A stretch of DNA of 17,230 bases, taken from Scedosporium boydii. Taxonomy: Eukaryota > Ascomycota > Sordariomycetes > Microascales > Microascaceae. Where the stretch lies: assembly GCA_002221725.1 (NCBI GenBank), contig NJFT01000396.1, positions 1-17,230 of the forward strand, written 5' to 3'. The notes below the pieces were generated by a model that worked only from the letters and a program-made list of their open reading frames with translations, searched no databases and was not told the DNA's origin. The position numbers were made by a program, and so were the translations under genes. The stretch's first letter is position 1, and each line of letters starts with the position of its first letter. This document shows, one piece after another, positions 1 through 9,045 of the stretch.

Positions 1-48
1 TTCGAATCGAGATATAACACGAATCAAGAGAAATTAGAAGGGAAGAAG

Positions 49-94
<46 letters not shown>
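49..94. repeat. 46-base poly(A) run
   Basis: An uninterrupted run of 46 A on the plus strand, preceded by an A/G-rich stretch (ggaagaag). It lies about 245 bases beyond the stop codon of the minus-strand kinesin gene, where it is poly(T) in that gene's sense. It could be slippage-grown simple sequence or the A tail of a retroposed element whose body lies left of the window. Only 48 bases are visible before it, so the two cannot be separated. Homopolymers this long are also prone to length error in assembly. Confidence 0.9.
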
Positions 95-96
<2 letters not shown>

Positions 97-338
97 AAGG
101 AGGCGCCAATCATGTTCCTATTCTTGTGACCACAGAACTCAATCTGACAATGGCTAAGATGTCTTGATGGGCCAGTCTCGTATTCCGTCGCCCCTGAAGT
201 GAACACTGGCCATGTAAAGGTTGGATGTCACGAGAAAGAAGAAGTAGCTGGGAGAATTCTAGATCATCTTTCCCGTAAGATTTGCTCCCAGGCGTGCTAA
301 GTAGATGAACATCGATATGGATAGATTTTTATAGGGCT

Positions 339-2173
339 TTAAGGGGAGATGTAATAGTATCTAGTCTCGGCATCGTATTCCAAAAAGACCTCCTTCTCCA
401 TCATGTCAACGTCGATGACAAGTTGCTCCCATAAGTTCACTTCATAAGACTTGGTAGCGGATCCAGGAGCCACCAGTGCGCAGAGATATTGCGCGCTCTT
501 ATTGATGGGAAGGTTAGTTTCTTTCATACTACTGCTCTCATCCCTTGTGACAATTGTCGAGGCTCTGGGAACATCGTCGACGGAAGTACCTGCAGCGGCT
601 GCAGGGCAAAGTACAACTGCAAGATTGGAGCCTTTCGTCACAAAAGCCGGATGACCACAAGGAGGGGCGGTCCAACTAATAACCATGCCTGGGCGAATAC
701 GTTGTTTGAATGGCCTTAGGGCGGCCTTCTGGTCTAGATCTCGGCTCGATACTCGCCGTGGAGAACAGGAATTCCTTTGGACCATATCGGGTTCAACCGA
801 CTTTGGCGTGTGTATGGGTACTACGGCGGGCGGGAGAGGCGGAATACCTGGCTAAATTTGATGTCAATGCACTGGAGTTAAAAAAGAGAACCGTGGCCGG
901 TAGGACTTACATTCTTCGCCATCCGTTCGCTCAATTGCGCATTTGTCCAAAACATAGGATCCATCATCTTGGACGACACCTCATCAGGTGCTGGTGCCAG
1001 AACACGAAGCATCTCGGCGTATCGTAGAGTGTTCTTGCTCGCTCCGACATCAGCAAGACTCGGATTGACACAAGCTATAACGACCGTCTTGCAACGCCGG
1101 CTCCCAACTGGGTCAAAGACATGCTTCAGAACCTTCGTCAGTGCGCTGCGGCGGAAAGGCACATGTGGTTTCGTCCGCTTTGATGTTGACTTATCCACCA
1201 ATGCGAGTCCGTCGGCCTGTGCCTTGGCACGAATACACTCTTTCAACACCGATAGGCTCATGTTGATCTCACGGGCCTCACGCATCCGGTCCGCTCCGTG
1301 GACGGAGACATCACGAGCGGCTTCCGAGCCAGCCAGGTCAACTAAATAGAGAATGCCGTCCGAAGCAGCCGACGGATCTTTAATCCGGATACGGCATATG
1401 CTATGCGAACGTGATGAAGCGTCGTTCTTGAGAGTCGGTGCCGTTCGCCTAAAAGACGATGCGCGTTCAATTAGGTCCATCGCGTCCGTTTTACCGAGTA
1501 CGACATGCTCATTCGCGCCAGCTAGTTGGGTAGTTCCGAATGAGTCTTCGAGAATTGATATTGACTTCCGGGAGTTGAGCAAATCGTAGGCCGAATTGCC
1601 AGCAAGCTCGATGACACTGATATAAACTTGCTTTTTGCTGCCAAGCCTTCCATCCATCAATGATTCGACAACAAGCTGCTCCAGCCGGCTCACCGTAAAT
1701 GTTTTTCCGGAGCCCGTTTGCCCGTAGGCGAAAAGCGTTCCGACATGGCCGTCCAGGACGAAAGGAACCAAGGGTGCGACGAGATGATCGTAAATATCCT
1801 CCGTTGATGCTCGAGCGCTGAAAAGTTTGTCTACTCGGTAACTAAATGACTGTGGGCAGCTCTGGTTAGAATGGCAGTCGTGGACACCAATCAACTGGGC
1901 TTGGCGGCCTGTTTACTTTACCTTCAGGATTGGCCGTCCCCTGGGGTGATTATAAAGGTCGTGAATGTCGATGACACTCTTCTCGGCGGAGCGTGGGAAA
2001 ACAGCACAAGGAAATCCCTGAGAAATGTCTTCATCCAGGAGAGGCCGAATTCTAGCGCCGACGACCATATCGGGGCTGGCAGTCTCCATCACCATTCCTG
2101 ACCTTGGGGCCGGCTTGAATGCCTTGACCAAGGTCCGGTATAGACCAGCATTCTCGCGATAAAACAGATCCAT
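339..2173 (-). CDS. kinesin motor protein, kinesin-13/KIF24-like
   Basis: Microtubule-dependent ATPase of the cytoplasm. My model has exons 2173-1922, 1849-911 and 851-339, with introns of 72 and 59 nt. It gives 567 residues. The motor domain fills about residues 35-375. It contains the RIRP nucleotide-pocket motif (41-44), the P-loop GQTGSGKT (127-134), switch I NDASSRSH and switch II LVDLAGSE, so the ATPase looks intact. An N-terminal motor with a short neck resembles kinesin-13 (microtubule-depolymerising) or KIF24-type proteins, but I cannot separate these by eye. The C-terminal 170 residues begin proline-rich, have no visible coiled coil, and carry a conserved-looking segment (QRIRPGMVISW, then NLAVVLCPA). 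The start is the first in-frame ATG. A good branch site and a TCTCAG acceptor lie just upstream (about 2193-2211 on the minus strand), so a further upstream exon or a 5' UTR intron is possible. Probably a housekeeping gene flanking the cluster. Confidence 0.85.
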
Positions 2174-3602
2174 AGTACGAGTCAAATGCTGAGACAAAGT
2201 TGTTAAGAGTCAAATTGACGAACCATAAAAAAGCGAGACTGCGGATGTGGTTGTGGCCACGGCAACGCGCAAAAGAAACAACTTGAGTAGGCAACAGCTT
2301 TTGAAGCGATCACGTGCCATATTTAGAGCAAACGATTATATTCGAGGCTCAGAGTTGTGATTCATCGGGGTTGGACATAAGTAGATTTAGTATTAAATAA
2401 ATAAATTGGTTTCGTAGCTCTAGAGTATTTTGTATATTTGTTACCCTTCACAGCCTGGCTAAAGTAGAGTTCATTTTAGGATGGTTCTCTTGCTCTCTTG
2501 GGAATGTATGATGTATACGTCCGCCCCGCTGGTAGATTGAAGTGTAGTATGCTTTAGAGGGAAGGAGCATAATTGATCTCAAATCTTTGGCAACAAAACA
2601 AGGGAACGGGGAGGTGCGAGGATGATTGGCTGCGGACACAAGTAAATAGGAGGTTTAGAGCTGCATTGTCACAGCCAGGCGGCCAACTTTTGTTCCTGTG
2701 TAGTGGACAGAGCGTGAGAGAGAGGGGAATGAGTCTCAGGCTACATTGACGACAAGTTCCAAGCTGTCGGGTTAACACGAGAAACTGAATTCTACCATGA
2801 CGGGGAAGAGTTCGCCATTTCGGTCCAGCTTAAAACATGTTCATGTTGTTGTCGTATCTCGGGGTGCAATTTTTTTCTCCTTTCATTTTGCTCGTTTCAT
2901 ATGGCGGAGAGAGTATGACGACACTATCGCTTCTCAAGATCGATCCTCTCTGCCGCGCTGGTTACCGCCGTGGGAGGCTTTGACGTCGTGAAGTGGACTT
3001 CGATAAAATCTCACAACAGCGAGCATATTACGGACTTCCTAAATGAGATATGTGAACGAGAAGGCCTAGGTCACTGTAGAGTCGTAAGCCTGTATTTTTC
3101 AAGGTTCTACTTGGAAAAGGCCTGGCTATTGTCGAAATATCGGGCCAAAAGACGGCGCCGACATGGGGTAAAACGAGGGGCGTAATGATGTTCGACGTGA
3201 TGATTAAAGTCTAGAATTCCTCTGTATCCCCATTCAAAAATAAGCCTAATATCTCGAAGTCCTCCCCGGTATGTAAAGTTCTACTGGAGCCGAGGTTCGG
3301 CAATTTCTCATGGGGGAAAGATACAACATTGACACGTAGTAACCACTGTACTAACAGCCTCAGGATCTTTCGCATTAATTTCACTTGGCTAGGTGAAGTG
3401 CTTGTCTCCACAGTCTCCAGTCTCCTCCTCATCCTCTATTACTGCAAGACTTTCCATCATCAATGTAGGCTAAGAACGTGATCAAATTGAAGATAGTTCT
3501 GACTTGACTTATTAAGGAGGTAATCGATAGCCACTACTTAGTGGCGGCTTGCTGTCACAAATTCCTTCCGACCTGAATATCATAGCTTCCCCCGACGGGT
3601 TT
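2174..3602. other. intergenic region, no supportable gene
   Basis: This 1.4-kb stretch lies between the start of the kinesin and the 3' end of the permease, both on the minus strand, so it must hold the kinesin promoter and the permease 3' UTR. The part at 2320-2440 is AT-rich. The longest open readings (plus strand 2797-2991 and 2970-3185; minus strand 3211-3432) are 64-73 codons. They show no recognisable motif, signal peptide or convincing splice connection. I call no gene here. Confidence 0.6.
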
Positions 3603-5467
3603 TTAGTCTGCAACGGCCTTCACATCAGTGATGCCGTCTTTGATCCCCCGATCGGATTTCTCTTCGTCGTCTTGGCTGGCGGCATCTGTAATCTCACCTC
3701 TCTTCTTCTTCCTCTCCCGGATGACGAGAAGCTGGACGATGATCACGGCAATGATCGATGCGATGACCAGACCGAAACTAGCCGGATATCCGTAACCTAT
3801 TGGTAGAAGGGAAGTGCGATTACATTAGTTAAGTGATCGTTGCTGGATTGGAAAAATGCTGTCATCACTCACGGAAGTCGGGTGCCATGGTCTGCGGGAA
3901 AATCAAAATCGGCAGCCAAGCCACTACTGCGTAGGTCATGCCGTTCATACTGCTGGCAACAATGGCCCTCTCTTCGTTATCCTCGCGGCATATTTCCATT
4001 GCCCAAGCAAAGCTAGATGATCCAGGTCAGATGCGCGGCGATCACCTAAGGATCCTAGAGGTGTGGAGACTTACAACACGCCCGGCATGAGCTGGACTCC
4101 GATAAACAAGAACGCAAACATCTTGATACCGATACCGGATGGCCAGAAGGCCAAAATGCCGTTCGAGATTAGCCCGAGCGCCTATTTGTGCGTTAATTAA
4201 GTCGAAAGTCCAACTCCGAGCGAGAACATTGGTAAAAAGAATAACTGACCAGTGGGATCAGGACGAAAAGGAATCTGCTTCCTGTGTAGTCGGACAAGTA
4301 ACCCCAAAGAACAGTGGCAAAGCCCGAGATCAGCCATGTTCCGGTGGGAATAACATTACTCTGGACGACAGTGTATCCTTCCGACTTGAGCCAGATAGCG
4401 AAGAATCCTGCAGACATGGAGGAACAGCCGTAGAGCTGGAAGAGATGAAAAAGATTAGCGTTTCCTTTCTCTTTTCCTCTTGCTTTTGTAATTCCAAAAA
4501 GCTAGAAAAGGAGTGACTTACGACGTAGGCAATTACAAAGCCATACCATCTCCATCTGGTCAATACACTTGCTACGTGCTTGAAGCTAAGCTCACCCGGC
4601 GGGGCTGTTCCCTGCTTTCGCACCCTCTCCAACGCCAAAATACGCTCTTCCTCGGTAAGGAACCATGCTTTAGTGGTATAAGGGGTGTCGGGGAGGAAAA
4701 AGAATGTGGCGATGCCGACCGGAACGGTCATAATCTATCGTGCCGTGTTAGCGAACAATTCCCCCCTTTCAACACCCGTTCTGGATGCAAGCATGAGGCG
4801 AGCCAATTTGGTGTGCGGCCCAAGGTCCCAAACTTACACCGCAGATGATATAGAGCCATCTCCATCCGGCAAGACCGTTGACACCGTCAAGGTTGGTGTA
4901 GACGGCAGCTTGTAGGTACCCGGAGAATGCCGTTCCGATCGGAGCGGTCATCATAAAAAGAGCGGTGCGCTTAGCCATCTCGGTTTTGGTATACCACCCG
5001 CCGATAAGATAGACCAGAACGGGGGAAAAAGAGCTCTCGAACAGGCCGACGAGGAAGCGGAACGCATACAGCTGATTCGAGTTGGTGATGCCCGCCTGGG
5101 CAAAAGTCCAGACACCCCAGCCGACCTCCATGATAGTGAGCCAGACGGCCGGGCGGACCTTTTGAACGATGAGGGTACTCGGGACCTGCATGATGGCGTA
5201 GGCAATTGTGTACATGGTATTTGCGTAGGTGTACTCGTTGCCATTCATCTGGAGGTCTTCCTTCATACCGGAGACGTAGGCGTTCATTAGATTGGTTTGG
5301 TCGAGGAACTTCATGAAGAATCCGAAGCAGCCAATGATGAGGATGGAGAGATCGAGCTTCAGCAGGAGCCGCAGCTCAGCTTTGCTCTTGAGGTGCGAGT
5401 CCGCGTCCCAGATCCATGATCGGAACGACACACGATTGGGCTTGGCGATACTAGTATCGACTGCCAT
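3603..5467 (-). CDS. MFS permease, allantoate/pantothenate (DAL5/Liz1-like) family
   Basis: Membrane transporter of the major facilitator superfamily, anion:cation symporter branch (DAL5, TNA1, FEN2/Liz1 relatives), probably at the plasma membrane and importing a small organic anion or vitamin. Exons are 5467-4838, 4734-4522, 4435-4250, 4181-4075, 4012-3873 and 3796-3603. The total is 489 residues and all junctions keep frame with GT-AG borders (donors GTAAGT, GTAAGT, GTCAGT, GTAAGT, GTGAGT). Family signs are the first-helix segment FMKFLDQTNLMNAYVSGMK, then NEYTYANTMYT, GWYTKTEMAKRTALF in the central loop, LSDYTGSRF, and CREDNEERAIVASSMN before the last helices. The C-terminus is a charged cytosolic tail after RERKKKRG. 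The start ATG has A at -3. The substrate cannot be read from sequence: pantothenate, nicotinate, allantoate and others are all known in this family. It may be a cluster member or an independent nutrient permease. Confidence 0.9.
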
Positions 5468-6354
5468 TGTTGACGCGGGGCAGTTGTAAGCCGAGGTGGG
5501 GTGGTTTGGTTGGATTGAAAAAGCAATAGGTGAATAAGAGCACTGGTATCTAAGCCAGCTGTCAACGTTGCTATTTTCGTTTCAACAATTCACAAAAGCT
5601 CTCGATGCCGATCACTGCACGATGAAGGACTGATCGACGAGCAGACATACATTGATTTGGTGGTGCGGAAGGCAGTTCATATAACATTGTAACCCTCAGC
5701 GTATTATTCCGTCTTATCTTTCCCTAGTGTTAGGTTCGTGCTACATGGATAGCTATGGCGACATTGGGCCCTGGCCTCGGCGACAGTTCTGGTCCGACAC
5801 CCCTCCACTCCGATTTGGCGCTGCCACCGGGGGAGGGCGGGGTCACAACCTGGATTTTCATGTGCATCCCCACGCCATGGATTCGGTTCCAAGCTGTCGG
5901 TGTTAGGTTTGTCAGGGAATATAGTTGAGTGGCAAGGATTCGTCGGTGTTGTGGGTCAATAAATGCCGGTTTTGGACATTTCACGGCTGGATCCAAAGAT
6001 GCTTATCGTCCGACCGAATCATTTTGCGAAATATTGAACCGCATGCATTGCCACAGTCTGCGGGCGAGATGGATTGAGACTCATGCTACAGTCGCTGGAG
6101 ATGGGATCATTGGACCAAATGCTCCAAAAACGCCATTTCGGGTCAACGGAGTTAAGGAGCCGATGAAACGGGTTTGGTTTATTGATGTGACAGCTACTAC
6201 CTGTGTATCCACATTCTCACATCTACCCTTTTTGGACGACATCCGAATCAGCCACCAACGAGAGTTCCTAGGACTTTGCGGCTCCCTACTTTCCGACTGG
6301 ATCTCGAGGTCTACACGTCATGTACCTGACCGATTACGATTCTCATTATTTTTC
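5468..6354. promoter_or_regulatory. intergenic region upstream of the permease gene
   Basis: This 887-bp stretch lies between the stop of the P450 and the start of the permease, both on the minus strand, so it should contain the permease promoter and the P450 3' UTR. One CTCCGAT (5808-5814), the reverse complement of the ATCGGAG motif in the P450/efflux-pump promoter, lies about 340 bases upstream of the permease ATG. A single seven-base match in this length is compatible with chance. I see no gene. A long plus-strand open frame entering from this region into the P450 antisense strand is judged spurious. Confidence 0.45.
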
Positions 6355-8300
6355 TTAGCCAAAAGGGGTGTTCTTCCCTTTGAACAACAGCTCTGTGGTG
6401 AAATCTGGGAGCGTAGCATTGTCGTGGTTCACGTCCAGGGGGCGAGTCTGACTCTCCTTGGAATATTTGATATCGTAGGTGGTCAGAAGGTGCACGAGAA
6501 TGATCTTCAGCGTATCGGCTGCGTAGTTGCGTGCTGGACAAGCGTGGAAGCCGGCACCGAACGTGGTCTCTATGTTAGACAGGCTCGCGAACTGGAACTT
6601 GTAAGGGTCAATGGTCTCTCGTTTGTGGAGGAACCGCCATGGGTCGAATGTCTCTGGGTTTTCGTAGAACTCGGGATCTGTCTGAGGCCCGCTGTGGAGT
6701 ACTTGCGCCATTGTGCCTCTGGGCAGATGGAGACCGTCTGCAAAAGTGAAGGGTACTCGAGCTGCGCGAGTGACACGAGCTAAAGTTGAGGAAAAAAGGA
6801 AAAAAAGAGATTGTTAATATTTGCCTTCTCGATATCGAATATCGAAACCGGGGGAGATTTAGACTAACCGTGGCCCATAAAATGAAGACGTTGACTTTCC
6901 TTCATGAAGCTATCTAACTTCAGAAGCTTGGCGATGGCAGGACGAGTCCAGCTGGGGTATTCATTTGAAACGGCCTCGATCTCATCGAGTATCTCCTTTT
7001 TCGCGTCCACGTGCTTTTCGTCCAGAAGATCATAGAGGATGGACAAGGTAATGGAAGAACTGCTATGGATAGAAGCGAGGGCCAGGAAAAGCTCGTGCTC
7101 GGTCAGGATCTCAGGCGTAAGCTTGCGATTCTGGGCGTCGTAATGTTCCATCAACCACTGCACGCCGTCATTGAACCGCGGGCGCTTCTCGAGGGGTAGC
7201 TTGGACGCCTGCCTCCGGACTTCCAGGACAGGCGTGATGATCTCAGTCGCACGCTTCCGGTCGTCGAGGACTATCTTCACGGCCGGCGAGAACCACCGTG
7301 CTGCCCATCGAGTGTAAGGGGGCCATGAGGCGCGGAGGGCGTGGGCGGCCTCCATGGACTTCTGCGTGAAGCTGAGGCAGATGCTGAGCCATTCGTCGTT
7401 TTTGCCAAGCTCGGGGGCGCCTATGACCCTGGCGGAAAGGCGAGCTACAGCGAAGGCAAAGATGGGGTATGGTGTCACGGGGGTCCAATCTACGATGCGG
7501 TTAATTCACAAAGGGCAATGTGTTGGCTGGGATGAGGCTAACCTGGAGTCAAGGGAATCATCTTGTCGAAAATGGCCGAGCACTCGGCCTTGACGCCCGC
7601 AATTATAGTGGCTTCAGTGTCCATTCGTCAGTATTCACACATTCCGAAGAGCTGGATATCTGGGGTATGGATTTTGCAATGCTCACGCAGATTTCTGATC
7701 AAGTCCGTCCGCATCACATGGGATGCCTCCTCCGTGACCTTCGCCATGCCGATTTCATTTTGCGAGAAGAGCTAAGTCCCCACGCCATGTTAGTGAAAGA
7801 CGAAGGGGTGGGGCGATGCTCTGAAAGCTCTTGCTGGGGAGACAGACCAATTCTGAGAAATAGGGGAAACTAAGTTCCGACTCGTGTGCGGCCTTGAATT
7901 CGTCGAGATACTTCAATGGCAGGTAGACCTGGGGAGATAATTCATCGATGTAGTTTCGCATCGCGAATGCTTTGCCATGTTTCAAATACTATTTTGGGTA
8001 GTGTTACACAATTTAGTATCGTTAATACTCATTCTTTCGGTTGTAGGTTTTTTATGCCATTTTTTACTGTTCACTTTATTTTCTCATTACCTTTTCGTAG
8101 CCAAGCTTGAGTAGCTTCCCACTCTCTGCCACATATCTCTGCCTTGAATCATCACCATCCTCAAATTTCAGGAACGGAAGCTTCAGCTCTCGAGAAGCTT
8201 TCCAACGACGATAAAAGGCGAATAGGGCGGTCGCCGTGAGTGCGACGGAAAGGACCGTACGCGGGTTGTCGAAGCCCTCGGCTACAATTTCGTTAAGCAT
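6355..8300 (-). CDS. membrane-anchored cytochrome P450 monooxygenase
   Basis: Haem-thiolate monooxygenase, probably anchored in the ER and oxidising the product of the neighbouring PKS-NRPS. Exons are 8300-8091, 7988-7848, 7771-7687, 7611-7543, 7489-6869 and 6779-6355, giving 516 residues, the usual length for fungal P450s. Residues 14-30 form the N-terminal membrane anchor. The junctions restore family-typical text such as LGYEKYLKHGKAF, MRTDLIRNLP and PLTPDWTPVTPYPIF, which supports the splicing. The K-helix ExxR is E366-R369, followed by FDPWRF. The haem loop FGAGFHACPARNY carries Cys456. Two departures are visible. The residue after Cys-Pro is Ala where Gly is usual. The I-helix reads SIHSSSS (His310) where this class mostly has a His-Thr-Thr form. 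Neither removes an essential residue. The donor of the 7772-7847 intron (GTCTGT) is weak and is the least certain junction. The gene shares a 710-bp divergent promoter with the efflux pump. The reaction is not predictable by eye. Confidence 0.92.
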
Positions 8301-9010
8301 CGTGGACGTGGACTAGGCCGGGATAGTGCGTCACCTTAGCGGTCAGGGGAGGCGCCACCAACTGAGAATACTAGACCTGAGGTGTGTGTGGTGTACGTCG
8401 CGTGTCGCATGGGGCGTGGCAAATTTTGCTGAGGCCTGAGGGGCTCGAACCTCTTTCTGGACAATCAAGATGACCAAGTCCCATCCAGCCAAACCATCAC
8501 CTCCTATACATTTTGAAATCAATGCTAACGGCTTTCTGTGATATGTGATACTGACCCCCGAAACTCACTCCACCACCCCTGCCAACACCGAGCCCAATCG
8601 GAGACTGGACTTGGCTCCCTGCATAGCCCACTCTGGTCCGCTCCCATCAACCTATCGGAGTCGACCTGGCCGCAAGAGGATCTCCGATGGGGACAACCAA
8701 TCGGAGCATCGTGTGCTCGCATCGGACCACCTCAGGAAAGCAGCGATCTTAGGAATTGTAATCAACTTTGAAATTGAATTTTTGATTTTGCGAACGTGGC
8801 TCGTTCGCTGGGCATCGTGTATTCTCTTCTTCAGTTCGAGTCGGCCTCTCGGTTGTCTAGTTGCCCACCATGTGGCGCCAATTCTCATCCCATTCCTTTC
8901 ACCCTCAGAACCCGCATCGCCATCCTTTGTTCCTGCTGCAAACTCAACTGCACTCTGCCCCCAATTCCCCGTCTTTCCAGCACTCCCTGGACTAACGTAC
9001 ATGGTCAACT
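8301..9010. promoter_or_regulatory. divergent promoter of the P450 and efflux pump
   Basis: This 710-bp spacer separates two divergent start codons and must drive both genes. Its centre carries ATCGGAG at 8597-8603, 8654-8660 and 8700-8706, the inverted CTCCGAT at 8682-8688, and ATCGGAC at 8721-8727. The first and fourth copies lie inside the same ten-mer CCAATCGGAG (8594-8603, 8697-8706), which couples a CCAAT box to a CGG half-site. Another CCAAT is at about 8877. CGG-containing repeats are the usual targets of fungal Zn2Cys6 regulators, and CCAAT is bound by the HapB/C/E complex. Assigning either factor here is inference. No protein-coding gene is supported. Confidence 0.65.
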
Positions 9011-9045
9011 ATGGCGACAACACCACAGGCCCCCGATGCTTCTGA
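9001..9045 (+). other. short overlapping upstream open reading frame
   Basis: An ATG at 9001 starts a 14-codon frame that ends at 9045, overlapping the efflux-pump start at 9011 in another frame. Its context is weak (T at -3), while the pump ATG has A at -3 and G at +4, so leaky scanning would favour the pump. It acts as an uORF only if transcription starts upstream of 9001, which I cannot see. Confidence 0.4.

Noticed and set aside
2193..2319. Upstream coding exon of the kinesin starting at an ATG near 2319
   Set aside because: A branch site and acceptor are present just before the chosen start. The candidate exon has no kinesin-like sequence and no clear donor, so I kept the first in-frame ATG at 2173.
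2797..3185. Possible small secreted protein on the plus strand upstream of 3185
   Set aside because: One frame reads like a hydrophobic leader (SILSAALVTAVGG) but has no in-frame ATG before a stop codon. No convincing donor/acceptor pair supplies one.
5929..6783. Plus-strand open frame of 284 codons
   Set aside because: More than half of it is antisense to the last exon of the P450, whose haem loop is unmistakable. The translation has no recognisable motif. Long antisense frames are common opposite GC-rich exons.
8545..9045. Plus-strand frame of 166 codons across the divergent promoter
   Set aside because: It has no motif, runs out of frame into the pump start, and covers the motif-rich promoter. 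It is probably chance, although its last ATG (9001) is noted as a possible uORF.
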